A DNA stretch of 29,894 nt from a virus: IMG/VR virus record IMGVR_UViG_3300048809_000020, positions 1 to 29,894 of that record. One strand, written 5' to 3'. Below are positions 6,335 to 14,228 of the stretch, piece after piece. Position numbers and translations under genes: made by a program. A model generated the notes under the pieces. That model ran no database searches and was not told the DNA's origin. It was given only the letters and a program-made list of their open reading frames with translations. The first letter of the stretch is position 1. Each line of letters begins with the position of its first letter.

Positions 6335-7119
6335 ACTTTAGCAAACGCCTGCATCAATTGCGACCAATTCATGCCGTTGGGAGCCTTGTTCATCGCGCGA
6401 ATCAGGGCATCCTGGCTGACCACCACGTTCACTGCTCCGTTGTTCGCGGCGCTCATGTACTTGGCGATCGCGGCGTAGGTGATCGTGCCGGTCATGGCCC
6501 AAGTAGCGATCTTAATTCCCTCCGAGCTCGAAGCTACGCCAACAAAGAAGTGTCCGTTCTCCGGGTCCGGATCACCGGCAACGTCCCAGACGAAACCGCT
6601 CCCGGAAGGAACCGGGTTAATCCAGGCATCGGGCAGTTCGCAGCCGAAGCACAGATTCTCGAACCACCACAGCGCCGCGCGCAGCTCAACCTCGTTCGTC
6701 GGATCGACGGCTAGGCTTCCCGCAATCTTGTGCGATCCATCCGGGAGTAAACCATTCGCCTGCCAGTCCGCGAACGCGGTCTGCTCGTCGGTTCCGTTAT
6801 CCGTCGATGGATCTCCAGGAACGTATCCCGCCTCAGCGCTGTAAATCGCCTGCATCTGCGCGTCGGTGAAGATGAACGGGGTTCCTGCGGCGTTTCCCGT
6901 CAGGACACCGACCACGTGCCCCTGGCCGGCTTCTACGCAGTCGCCGAGCGCGTCATTGAGATACATCCGACCCAGGGACGCTTGAGCCCTCTGGCTGTAA
7001 TCGATATCCGGGGTTCCTGGAAATGGAGCGAGGAAATCCCGGAACCTCAGCTTGGGCGCGACCGTTGGCCGATTGCGCCCAAACCTCAGATCAGGACGTG
7101 GAAGTGTTTTCCCCGGCAT
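6331..7119 (-). CDS. Papain-like cysteine-peptidase-fold protein
   Basis: A 262-aa protein. After a Pro/Arg-rich N-terminus it has a ..MYLNDALGDCVEAGQGH.. block with Cys61 and His68, then a helical middle, a Trp-Trp/Cys-rich segment (about 151-160), GHFFVGVAS with His190, and IATWAMTGTITYAAIAKYM (about 205-222). The order 'GDC...H' then 'GH.v.v' then 'tW....~t..f...y' matches a papain-like (C1/C39-type) fold seen in uncharacterised bacterial and phage proteins, with Cys61 and His190 as the likely pair. Whether it cleaves peptide bonds is unknown; it could process virion proteins or act on the cell wall. No signal peptide is seen. The start forms a TAATG junction with the upstream gene. Confidence 0.7.
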   Translation of the reverse strand: MPGKTLPRPDLRFGRNRPTVAPKLRFRDFLAPFPGTPDIDYSQRAQASLGRMYLNDALGDCVEAGQGHVVGVLTGNAAGTPFIFTDAQMQAIYSAEAGYVPGDPSTDNGTDEQTAFADWQANGLLPDGSHKIAGSLAVDPTNEVELRAALWWFENLCFGCELPDAWINPVPSGSGFVWDVAGDPDPENGHFFVGVASSSEGIKIATWAMTGTITYAAIAKYMSAANNGAVNVVVSQDALIRAMNKAPNGMNWSQLMQAFAKV

Positions 7120-7694
7120 TAGCGCTTTTTGGAGGGGGTACCCCAGATGAACGCCAGCGAAGCAGCCACGGGCGGCGGAGGCGGCGGAGGAGCGACAGCA
7201 ATGACCGTCACGGTGTCTACGCCCGAAATCGTCTCGATGGTCACGCCGTCCGGCTCGGTGGCCGTGGCGGTCGCCGTAATCGTCGCAGCGTCGGGCGTCA
7301 CAACGGGGGTGAGCGCCGTCACGATTCCGCCATTCGCGTTATTCGGATCGGGAGCCACCGTGAACACGGTCGGGTCTGAGGAAACAAACGATAAACCTGA
7401 GAGAGTGGCGGTTGATGGCCCCCCTTGAGCGTTGAGAGGCGAAACGGTGAAATTTACCGTCTGGCCGGAATTGAGTTGTACGGACATGGAATTCTCCTTG
7501 AAAAAACGATTCGGAACTTTACTGACCGGGCTCGAAGGCTGTCCCCAGGTGAATTTTAACAAACTCGCCGGAGGTGGCTCAACCTCACCGAGAAGCGCTT
7601 GAAGCGCTCTGTGCTGCCATCGCAATTCATGCTTGAGCCGCCGGACATCCTCATAGATCTCATGAATCAACTCGTAGAGATTGTCCGATGGCAT
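7119..7694 (-). CDS. Ig-like (Big-type) protein with helical N-terminus
   Basis: A 191-aa protein. Residues 1-38 form a charged amphipathic helix (MPSDNLYELIHEIYEDVRRL). Residues 40-69 are a linker with ASLLKFTWGQPSSP. From Met70 there is a single bacterial Ig-like domain (VQLNSGQTVNFTVSP, FVSSDPTVFTVAPD, IVTALTP, then alternating Thr/Ala strands). A PPPPPPP linker and ASLAFIWGTPSKKR follow. Big-type domains are common on phage heads and tails, where they bind surfaces weakly. A strong ribosome binding site precedes Met70, so a 122-aa short form is likely made as well. The first start has only a weak site and may be the minor one. Confidence 0.75.
   Translation of the reverse strand: MPSDNLYELIHEIYEDVRRLKHELRWQHRALQALLGEVEPPPASLLKFTWGQPSSPVSKVPNRFFKENSMSVQLNSGQTVNFTVSPLNAQGGPSTATLSGLSFVSSDPTVFTVAPDPNNANGGIVTALTPVVTPDAATITATATATEPDGVTIETISGVDTVTVIAVAPPPPPPPVAASLAFIWGTPSKKR
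7485..7499 (-). promoter_or_regulatory. Internal ribosome binding site and start for short Ig-like form
   Basis: AAGGAG at 7494-7499 stands 6 nt before an in-frame ATG at 7485-7487 (Met70 of the 191-aa protein). It is much better than anything before the first ATG at 7694. It would give a 122-aa protein consisting only of the Ig-like domain and its tail. Either both forms are produced from the same frame, or the upstream segment is the remains of a separate small gene now fused in frame. Confidence 0.6.
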
Positions 7695-7706
7695 CGCTAC
7701 TCAAGT

Positions 7707-10700
7707 CTACTCCACAAAAGGACTGGCCGTCCGATACGCTTCTTCGGTCCAACCTTTTACGTGAGCATCGCAGGAAAACATCCCGAAATCCCCGCCGATC
7801 CCCTGAAGTGACCACTCGTACAGCATTCCCTTGTTCGGTGGCAGCGAAATATACTGCCGCGTCGCGCCCGCCGCAATGTTGAGGGGAATCGTGATCGTTC
7901 CCGGAAACTCCGACTGAATCACGAGATTGGCCGCCATTGCCTGCTTGGTGACGCAGTTGAGAATAATTTCGCGGCAATGACCGTATCCCGAAAATCCCAG
8001 TTCTGTCGGGTTCGCAACGAAGTCGGCGGCGAGCAGCGGGTTTTGCAAATACCCGAGATCGTATTCGACAATCGACTGAATCCCCGTCCAGGTGAAGTCC
8101 AGCGCGAAGTCGAGATAGAGCTTCGTCGGGTCGTAGGCCGGAGCCACGGGGAGAATGTTCACCGTCCCGATCACGCCCGCGGTTGGCGCGGAGAACACCG
8201 GCACGGTCCAGGAGTTCGCCAAAACTCCCGCCGTCACCGTGCCGTTCAGATTCAAGGTGAGATCGATCGCCTGCTTGAGCGACCGGATGTCGTCGAAGTT
8301 ATTTGCGCCCAGGCGCACCTGGCAATTGATGATCCCGCCGGTGTCGGCTGCGAGCGATTCAAACTGCTGAATCGTCCCATCCGCGCATCCGCACAGGATC
8401 AGATCGCTATCCTCGGCTTCGTCCTGATAATGCAGCGCCACTCCGGGGTTGTATTCGTCAAACCACCATCCCGGCTTTGTAGTGTCGAACTCGAGCGTTC
8501 TCCAGTTCGCTCCGGTGTCCTGGAAATCCATGTACAGCCAGCCGTTCTTGCAGTACCCGAAGCGCGGAGCGACGTTCACCGGCGGCGGCAGGTATCCATT
8601 GACGGCGGTTCCCGGAAGACCTTCATGGGGAAGGTACGGGTATAGATCCTCATTGCTGATGCTCTTGGCGGGTCCCAAGTCCGTCACCGCGATTCCGTTG
8701 CGGGTCCAGAAGAAAATCGCCGGGCCGATCGTGAACGCCCACGGCTGAAGCAGCCCGGCCCCCACGCTGGTTGTGGTGAAGGAATACGGACTTGCCGGGT
8801 TATTGCTGTTCGTCCCGATGATGAATTCCTCCGAAGTCATCGCGATGACGTATCCGTTGAAGATTCCCACCCCCACCCCCGCGTTGGTCGTGGGTAGGTC
8901 CACAAAATTACTGGTTCGCGCCGTGTCCGGGTTGGTTCGGTTCGAGAAATAGATCCGCGTCGGATTGAGTGGATCTCCCATCGCAAAAAAGCATTCATCG
9001 AATGGACCGGCCAGATACGGAAGCGGATTCCCAAACGTGGTCGGGGAATTGATCTGGAAAGGAACCATCGTCCCGGTGTCGAGATTGTCCTCTACCTGGA
9101 AGGCATGGGCGGTGGGCAGGCCGCGAATCACCGTCGCGACGCCGTTGACCAGTACGATCGTACCCTCGCACAGGTTCGACGGAATCGCGACCGATGTTGA
9201 AAAGACCGTCGTTCCGACCACACTGCATGTTCCCGTAATCGGCTGCTGCTGGATCGGCCAGGGTTGATTATCGCCGGGCTCGATCTGATCCCCGAGTTGG
9301 GCGTCCGCGTAATTGTCGATGAACGACCACGCGCCGCCGGCGGGATTGTTCGGCACGAAGGCCAAGTATTGCGGCGTCCCGTCCACGCTCGCGCCGACTC
9401 TCGCGAGATCCACAGTATCCACCTGAGGATCGGCCGAGTAGGCCCCGGAAACCGCGATTCCCTGGCGCTCCGGGAATTCCCCGCCCCGGTCAAGCGGGCT
9501 CCAGGTGCTCTGGGCGCCGGTGATGGTGGAGCGATACCGGAAGCAGTACTTGATCGGATTCTCAGGGTTGATGGACTGGGGAGCGTTTGGCCCGTAAGTT
9601 CCACCAAACCACCAGGAATCTACCTCTGCGTTCACGATTCCCGTGCAGGTTATTTCGATCCGAATTGCCTTGATCGTATGGAGGCCCACGGTCGAATCCG
9701 CACCCACGCGCGTCAGGTTTGAAAGCGGGATGAAGATCTCGCTCCACTGCGATGCCCCGGTGTAAAGCTGAGAAGAAGCGGGAAGTCCGATTTCAAGCTG
9801 TGCCAATTGGCCCTGAAGCGCCGCGAGCTGCGAGGCGGACGCGATATTTCCCGCACTGGCGAGCGTCGCCGCCTGACCGAGCAGGAATTGTAATTGAGCC
9901 TGCGTTCCCGAGGTCTGAACGGCGTTCAGCGCGGCAAGGATGTTGCTCTGGAGTCCCAGCGCGGCTTGCTGGAATACGTTGGAGGTGACTTCGGCGTAGT
10001 AATAGTTGTGCGCGAAGTCGTTTGTGGTCGAATCCACGTCGAGCAGAATGCGGATCAGAGATACGTTTGTCAGCACGTCAAACAACAGGCTGATGTGCAT
10101 CCAGTCGTCCTGGGTGACCGGGCGGCCGTTGATCTGCGAGAGATCGAGGGCAAGAACCGTATTCAGCGTCGCCGGTCCAACATAGGGCGCCGATGATCCG
10201 GGAACCGACGCTGCAACCGTCAGCGCGCCGCCGGGACCGGGATTCAGGGTCACCGGGTACGTTCCGTCGTATCCCGCCGATCCGGTGATCGTAATCGGCG
10301 TTCCTACCGGGATTCCCGCCAGCAGAGGAATGGAGGCTGGGTTGACGTAGATGTTCAGGGCAGTAAAGAAAGCTCCCACCTTCTGATCGGGATAGATCGA
10401 AACAGCCATGAGCGTCGGCCCCGCGCCGCCCGTGAAAGTGTTCGTGACCGTCCCGACCCCGGTGGTAACTGCGGTTCCCAGGGCATAACCGGTGACCGCA
10501 TCTCCCTGGGGGTGAGGGAGGCTCAGGTAGACTCGGGCGCAGTCGAAGAACTGTACCGTTTCCCCGGCTGAATGATTATTGACCGTGGAACACCGGAAGC
10601 TCACCGAATTGTCTTCGCCGACAGCTACCGAAAGAACCCGCACCAGTTCTGAGTTCAACATCAGCAGGGAGTTCCTGGCGAGCCCGGTGCTGTTGCTTGC

Positions 10701-11501
10701 CAGAACCACACAGCACAGCCCGCTCGTTCCGCTATCGTATTCGATGGCCGCGATGGTGGTGTCGGCGATCGCCGCTGCCGCGATCATTTCAGTGATGACC
10801 GGCCATTCAGTTCCGCTCAATCCGAGGCGCAGGCCTTTCTGAAGCCAAGACGTAGAAGCCGAAGAGGTGGACGAAAACGAGACGCAGGCCCATCCGGTCG
10901 AGCCGGAATCGTAAAGGATCTGCGAAATGATCGTGCTCGCGGGTACTCGCGCAATGGCCGTAGGAGTCCCGGCCGTACCTCCCGCCATCCAGCCTGGAGA
11001 AAGCAAAAACCCGCTCGACTCGGTATTATCCACGTTCGAGTACAGCGGCTGGATGAGATTGGCGTCAGGAGGCCCCGCTGGTGGCGCTATGCCGACGTTA
11101 AACCGCTTCCCGTCCGAGGCCCGGACCTTGGAGTACCTTTGGCTGTCGGCCGCGTACAGGAACGGCTCTACCGCCTGGGCGGGCTGGTAGGTGGCGTAGC
11201 TGATCGGGTTCCCGGAGAATCCCGTGTCTACCTCGGTGCCGTCCATGTAAAGACTCGTTCCGGCTCCGGAGAATCTTCGAGTCGGGGAGCCCTCGGCTGT
11301 GAACGTCTTGATGGAGGTAACCGGCTTCGCCGAGCCGGGGTTCAGGAACGGGGCGATGGCGGGGCGAGTGCCCAGCGTCCCTTGCTGGGTTACCCGCACG
11401 TTCGTCGCGATGCCGAGCTTGTCCTTCGGGATTGAATCCACCGCCGAATTCAGGTGGACGCCCTTGTAGGCGAATTGACCCTTCTCGCGACGGTAGTTCA
11501 C
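7707..11501 (-). CDS. Large tail protein, nozzle / tail tubular protein B-like
   Basis: A 1264-aa protein. The N-terminus (FAYKGVHLNSAVDSIPKDKL followed by G-I-A-T-N-V-R and GTLGTRPAIAPF) follows the familiar start of podoviral tail nozzle or stabilisation proteins (T7 gp12 / P22 gp10 functional class): 'G.N......i....~..a.NV....G.l..R.G'. A later block, YVIAMTSEEFIIGTNSNN then GAGLLQPWAFTIGPAIFFWT and RNGIAVTDLG, is the typical propeller signature of the same class. The middle contains long beta-rich insertions and an Ala/Gln/Leu helix (about 520-580). The length exceeds that of T7 gp12, so extra domains are present. The start is GTG in a GTGA overlap with the adaptor-like gene. Position after the adaptor supports the call. 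Confidence 0.75.
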   Translation of the reverse strand: MNYRREKGQFAYKGVHLNSAVDSIPKDKLGIATNVRVTQQGTLGTRPAIAPFLNPGSAKPVTSIKTFTAEGSPTRRFSGAGTSLYMDGTEVDTGFSGNPISYATYQPAQAVEPFLYAADSQRYSKVRASDGKRFNVGIAPPAGPPDANLIQPLYSNVDNTESSGFLLSPGWMAGGTAGTPTAIARVPASTIISQILYDSGSTGWACVSFSSTSSASTSWLQKGLRLGLSGTEWPVITEMIAAAAIADTTIAAIEYDSGTSGLCCVVLASNSTGLARNSLLMLNSELVRVLSVAVGEDNSVSFRCSTVNNHSAGETVQFFDCARVYLSLPHPQGDAVTGYALGTAVTTGVGTVTNTFTGGAGPTLMAVSIYPDQKVGAFFTALNIYVNPASIPLLAGIPVGTPITITGSAGYDGTYPVTLNPGPGGALTVAASVPGSSAPYVGPATLNTVLALDLSQINGRPVTQDDWMHISLLFDVLTNVSLIRILLDVDSTTNDFAHNYYYAEVTSNVFQQAALGLQSNILAALNAVQTSGTQAQLQFLLGQAATLASAGNIASASQLAALQGQLAQLEIGLPASSQLYTGASQWSEIFIPLSNLTRVGADSTVGLHTIKAIRIEITCTGIVNAEVDSWWFGGTYGPNAPQSINPENPIKYCFRYRSTITGAQSTWSPLDRGGEFPERQGIAVSGAYSADPQVDTVDLARVGASVDGTPQYLAFVPNNPAGGAWSFIDNYADAQLGDQIEPGDNQPWPIQQQPITGTCSVVGTTVFSTSVAIPSNLCEGTIVLVNGVATVIRGLPTAHAFQVEDNLDTGTMVPFQINSPTTFGNPLPYLAGPFDECFFAMGDPLNPTRIYFSNRTNPDTARTSNFVDLPTTNAGVGVGIFNGYVIAMTSEEFIIGTNSNNPASPYSFTTTSVGAGLLQPWAFTIGPAIFFWTRNGIAVTDLGPAKSISNEDLYPYLPHEGLPGTAVNGYLPPPVNVAPRFGYCKNGWLYMDFQDTGANWRTLEFDTTKPGWWFDEYNPGVALHYQDEAEDSDLILCGCADGTIQQFESLAADTGGIINCQVRLGANNFDDIRSLKQAIDLTLNLNGTVTAGVLANSWTVPVFSAPTAGVIGTVNILPVAPAYDPTKLYLDFALDFTWTGIQSIVEYDLGYLQNPLLAADFVANPTELGFSGYGHCREIILNCVTKQAMAANLVIQSEFPGTITIPLNIAAGATRQYISLPPNKGMLYEWSLQGIGGDFGMFSCDAHVKGWTEEAYRTASPFVE

Positions 11502-12835
11502 ACTTCCACCTTTTCCGCCTCATAAGGCTTCTCGGCGTTCTCTTCGACCGTAACGCCGAGCAAATCCTTCCAATTGATACTCTGCGCGCGTTCCCGATCC
11601 GCGTAGGCTTGCGCGACGCCGAGAAATTCCTTGTAAAGGTCCGTGGTGGCTTCCCACTCCTGCCCTTGCAGCTTAAAAGCCGCAAGGTGATAGCCGTTCC
11701 CGAGAATCGCGTCCACGATATCCCCGGCCATGTCGAAGTTCGTATTACGCGAAACCGTGCTGGCCGGTGAGTTGACCACGCAATCGAGCTCGATATCGTA
11801 GATCTGATCCGGAACTGGGGAGCACGCAACCAGGTTCCGGCCGCCGATCGCAACCACGTTCGGCGATGCTGGGGTTTGGTTCCGCCATCCTCCGGCCCAA
11901 TGATCCAGCGCGTAAAGCGTGCTCGGCAAGTATTGGAGCCCCGCGGGGTAGGTATTGAGCACGCACGGCCAGGTTTTCAGGATCTCCAGCGCCCGCCGGA
12001 AGCGCATCTGAGCGTACATTGCCCGTTTGTAGTCCCTGGATTGCGCGTCCTGATTCAGCATCGATGCCAGTATTCCCCAGGGCAGGGCGTACACCGAATC
12101 GTCCGGGAGCCCGACAAGCTGCGGCAATCCGGTGTAGGAGTAGAGATTACAGGCGGTTATCAGGATCGAAGCATACCCGGTGTTCTGCGGAGGCGGGATG
12201 AACTGCAACTGAAACGGCGGCGTCAGCGACGAACTGTACGCGCCCGGCGTGTTCGGAATCTGGGCCTGAGGCCATCCTGGAGCCCAGCCATAGGCTCCCA
12301 GTTCATCCGACCGGCTGACGAGATTCCACAGGCCGGAGGGCACGTCGAACCATTCGACGCGATGAACCTGGAGCACCCCAGAGGAGAGCGTGAGCCTTCC
12401 GGTCCCCGGAGGCGGGCCTGGAGCGTTCCCCGCGTACTCCTGAACGACCAGCCGCGTTTCTCCGAGGATCTCCTGCCTGCGCAGCGAAAACGCCGTGGTG
12501 AGAGCGTCGATCACAAACTGCTGGGTGTTGATCGGGCTGCTCTGCGTGCCATCGAATTCGAGCAGATGATAGCCGACTTGGTTCAGGATGTCGAGATCCA
12601 CCGCGTTGTACGGAATTACGCCGGTGGCGGCGAGATCGTAGAAAGCGGCATTGGGCGCGGTGACCAACTGAACGGGCGTGCGCCAGTAGTTCGTGAGGAC
12701 TTGAAATTCCCGGATCGCCTGCCGGATGTAAAGGTCAAGCTCGGGTTGGACCCAGAACGTCTGGTCGCCGAGCCTGGTTTGGAGCAGCGCGGTCAAGGTC
12801 GCGATGCTCACTGAGACGGAAGGCGGTCCGGGCAT
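11498..12835 (-). CDS. Adaptor-like tail protein (445 aa)
   Basis: The N-terminus has TLTALLQTRLGDQTFWVQPE followed by LDLYIRQAIREFQVLTNYWR, a helical pattern ('r.gd..fW...El...i.eAlr..n.ltg.w') that I know from proteins preceding the nozzle gene in environmental podoviruses. A beta-rich middle (LTLSSGVLQVHRVEWFDVP near 150) and a helical region with YALPWGILASMLNQDAQSRD (about 250-270) follow, then a C-terminal helix with QAYADRERAQS. The probable role is a head-tail adaptor or upper tail component. The ATG has an in-frame stop just upstream and only a close GAGG, so the start is less certain. It overlaps the nozzle-like gene by 4 nt, implying matched synthesis. Confidence 0.7.
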   Translation of the reverse strand: MPGPPSVSVSIATLTALLQTRLGDQTFWVQPELDLYIRQAIREFQVLTNYWRTPVQLVTAPNAAFYDLAATGVIPYNAVDLDILNQVGYHLLEFDGTQSSPINTQQFVIDALTTAFSLRRQEILGETRLVVQEYAGNAPGPPPGTGRLTLSSGVLQVHRVEWFDVPSGLWNLVSRSDELGAYGWAPGWPQAQIPNTPGAYSSSLTPPFQLQFIPPPQNTGYASILITACNLYSYTGLPQLVGLPDDSVYALPWGILASMLNQDAQSRDYKRAMYAQMRFRRALEILKTWPCVLNTYPAGLQYLPSTLYALDHWAGGWRNQTPASPNVVAIGGRNLVACSPVPDQIYDIELDCVVNSPASTVSRNTNFDMAGDIVDAILGNGYHLAAFKLQGQEWEATTDLYKEFLGVAQAYADRERAQSINWKDLLGVTVEENAEKPYEAEKVEV

Positions 12836-12916
12836 ACCTCATTCTACGCGCCTTGAAGGGCTTCCGGCGAGCCACCGGGGTGAGAATCTTTCCCGCTGGT
12901 GCAAGGTTCACTGGAA

Positions 12917-13210
12917 TTACATCGAGGTGCCGGTGCCGCGCGGGAAGCTACCGCGCTTTCCCTCGATGGCCTGAATATCCTCGGTCACCTGGAACGGGCC
13001 AGTGGGAGCGCCGGAGGTCGTCACGCCCGGCTGCTTCACCGGCGCAGAACTCATTGGACTTTGAAGCTCACCAGCCGCAGAATTTTTCAACAATTCGACT
13101 CCGTCCTTATCTCCCGGCATTTGTCCGCCCTGCCCGGGATCGGCCATCGGCCGGGAGGTCATCGGACTTGAGAAAGCGGAAGTTCCGCCGTTTCTTTCGG
13201 GTCTCCACAT
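12917..13210 (-). CDS. Small disordered Pro/Gly/Ser-rich protein
   Basis: A 97-aa low-complexity protein (Gly, Pro, Ser, Met-rich; for example SSPMTSRPMADPGQGGQMPG) with no obvious fold, membrane segment or cysteine. AGGAG stands 7 nt before the ATG. The ribosome binding site lies against the 18-bp dyad at 13221-13238. It is the last of five small genes between the two adaptor-like genes. I do not recognise it. Disordered proteins of this kind can be linkers or small virion parts, but nothing specific can be said. The 81 nt after its stop hold three short frames with no convincing start. Confidence 0.6.
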   Translation of the reverse strand: MWRPERNGGTSAFSSPMTSRPMADPGQGGQMPGDKDGVELLKNSAAGELQSPMSSAPVKQPGVTTSGAPTGPFQVTEDIQAIEGKRGSFPRGTGTSM

Positions 13211-13220
13211 GTGAGTTCTC

Positions 13221-13238
13221 CTGCTAGAATTCTATCAG
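13221..13238. repeat. Imperfect dyad around TAGAATTCTA
   Basis: An 18-bp inverted repeat with one mismatched pair: CTG-C/A-TAGAATTCTA-T/G-CAG. The perfect centre is 10 bp. On the minus strand it sits between the stop of the 70-aa membrane protein and the AGGAG of the 97-aa gene. It could fold into a short hairpin that touches the ribosome binding site or bind a dimeric protein. It contains TAGAAT, the same -10-like hexamer found at 25439-25444, but no good -35 lies 16-18 nt upstream, so I do not call a promoter. Confidence 0.4.
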
Positions 13239-13239
13239 T

Positions 13240-13452
13240 TCACTGACCGTGAGGGAAGACGCGAAAATTTCCGCCGGAGCCCACGCTGAACTGGCCCGCG
13301 ACGAACAGAAGCAGGACGATTAGCAGAATCGCCCCGCAGATCCAGAGCACCCATTGCGGGAGCGCAAACTTCGCGCAAATCCAAGAACAGCCCCAGGCCA
13401 CGAAGCAGAAGACCGCCACGTAGATCGCGTACTGAATGATCTGGACGATCAC
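13240..13452 (-). CDS. Small two-span membrane protein, holin candidate
   Basis: A 70-aa protein with two hydrophobic segments: about residues 3-26 (VQIIQYAIYVAVFCFVAWGC) and 34-54 (VLWICGAILLIVLLLFVAG), separated by a short loop with Lys. The C-terminus is short and contains Arg and His. Size, two spans and late-operon location fit a class II holin. However, small two-span phage membrane proteins of other kinds also exist, and no endolysin is next to it. The start is GTG in a GTGA overlap with the stop of the 56-aa coiled-coil gene; GAAAGGC lies about 6 nt upstream. Confidence 0.7.
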   Translation of the reverse strand: MIVQIIQYAIYVAVFCFVAWGCSWICAKFALPQWVLWICGAILLIVLLLFVAGQFSVGSGGNFRVFPHGQ

Positions 13453-13619
13453 GGCTTGCCTTTCGGAGTCGCCTTGTCCACACGGTCCTGCAGCGCGATC
13501 ACGCGCGCGGTAGCGTCATCGACCTGCTTCTGCTCCACCGGATCGGTAGTCGCCAGCAGCGCATTCACTTTGGCTTCGAGCGCAGCAACCGCGCCAAGTA
13601 GCTTTGAAGTATCCGTCAT
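13449..13619 (-). CDS. 56-aa coiled-coil protein
   Basis: A short gene: ATG 13617-13619 to TGA 13449-13451, product MTDTSKLLGAVAALEAKVNA followed by a Thr-Asp-Pro turn and a second helix (EQKQVDDATARVIALQDRVD), ending in KATPKGKP. Both helices show Leu/Val/Ala heptad spacing, giving a small helical hairpin or oligomer. GAGGTGA lies 7-9 nt before the ATG, and the stop overlaps the next start (GTGA), which together make translation likely. Codon use matches the neighbours. No membrane segment is present. It may pair with the adjacent membrane proteins, for example as a soluble regulator, but this is conjecture. Confidence 0.7.
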   Translation of the reverse strand: MTDTSKLLGAVAALEAKVNALLATTDPVEQKQVDDATARVIALQDRVDKATPKGKP

Positions 13620-13642
13620 AAAATCACCTCAGTCCAAGCGTA

Positions 13643-13951
13643 TCAAAGTTTGGAATCTCTTTCTTGCCTGCTCACGACCCCGGGAAGTGTGGCCTCTTTC
13701 ACGGCCGCCGCAATCTCGTCCGTTCGATCCTTCTCGTCTTTCTTCCCGGCCGCGAAAGATTCCCGCTTCGTGGTAGCCACCAGCGCATCCTTGATGGAGT
13801 TTGTATTCTTCTCCAGCAAGATCATGGCGTCCCGCGTGGCTTGCGCGTGACGCTCTGTCCGTCGAGCGAGCACGCCATTGTAATAGCTCAGCGCGACTCC
13901 CGGCGTGCCGGGAATCGACATGATGACCGCGACTTGGATTACATCGGTCAT
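13643..13951 (-). CDS. Membrane-anchored helical protein (102 aa)
   Basis: A 102-aa protein with an N-terminal hydrophobic stretch (about residues 4-25, VIQVAVIMSIPGTPGVALSY) followed by a long charged helix (ARRTERHAQATRDAMILLEK and onward). This anchor-plus-coiled-coil plan is common in small phage proteins and could suit an inner-membrane spanin-like or regulatory role. The proline-containing first segment may be only peripheral. The ATG is 7 nt after the stop of the preceding membrane protein gene and has no strong ribosome binding site. The C-terminal tail is strongly charged (KKDEKDRTDE). I cannot name a family. Confidence 0.65.
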   Translation of the reverse strand: MTDVIQVAVIMSIPGTPGVALSYYNGVLARRTERHAQATRDAMILLEKNTNSIKDALVATTKRESFAAGKKDEKDRTDEIAAAVKEATLPGVVSRQERDSKL

Positions 13952-13958
13952 TTCGGCG

Positions 13959-14228
13959 CTAGGCGATCTTTTCGAGCTTTGCGTCGATGCGCTCCAGTGT
14001 CCGGCCTATGACTTCGAACTTCACGTCATCCTCTGCCTGATGCACCGCAACATCCGTAGCTGTTTTTGCAATCCGCGCGGTCAGTTCCTCTTTGACTTCA
14101 GCCTGCTTCAGCAGCACCTCGGAAACGGCGGAATGGATCTTCAGCGCCATAAACCCGCCGGCAACCATGAGTATGAACTCCGCTCCGTGAAGCAATGTTT
14201 CGGGACTTAAATCAGCCTGTAGGATCAT
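13959..14228 (-). CDS. Small membrane-anchored coiled-coil protein
   Basis: An 89-aa protein: one membrane span near residues 13-30 (HGAEFILMVAGGFMALKI) followed by a coiled coil (SEVLLKQAEVKEELTARIAK to the end, finishing IDAKLEKIA). The plan resembles the small membrane proteins of phage lysis cassettes and also inner-membrane spanin subunits, but the span is not at the extreme N-terminus. It overlaps the stop of the adaptor gene by 4 nt (ATGA), so its synthesis is tied to a structural gene. It is the first of four consecutive small genes for membrane or helical proteins. Confidence 0.7.
   Translation of the reverse strand: MILQADLSPETLLHGAEFILMVAGGFMALKIHSAVSEVLLKQAEVKEELTARIAKTATDVAVHQAEDDVKFEVIGRTLERIDAKLEKIA

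Noticed and set aside
7977-12814. Long plus-strand open frames opposite the nozzle-like and adaptor-like genes (for example 7977-8645 and 11876-12814)
   Set aside because: They are Arg-rich, low in hydrophobic core pattern, lack ribosome binding sites, and lie fully antisense to convincing genes. This is expected in GC-rich DNA.
12836-12916. Short frames in the 81-nt gap between the 97-aa and 445-aa genes
   Set aside because: All three minus frames are partly open, but none has a start with a ribosome binding site; no basis to choose one.
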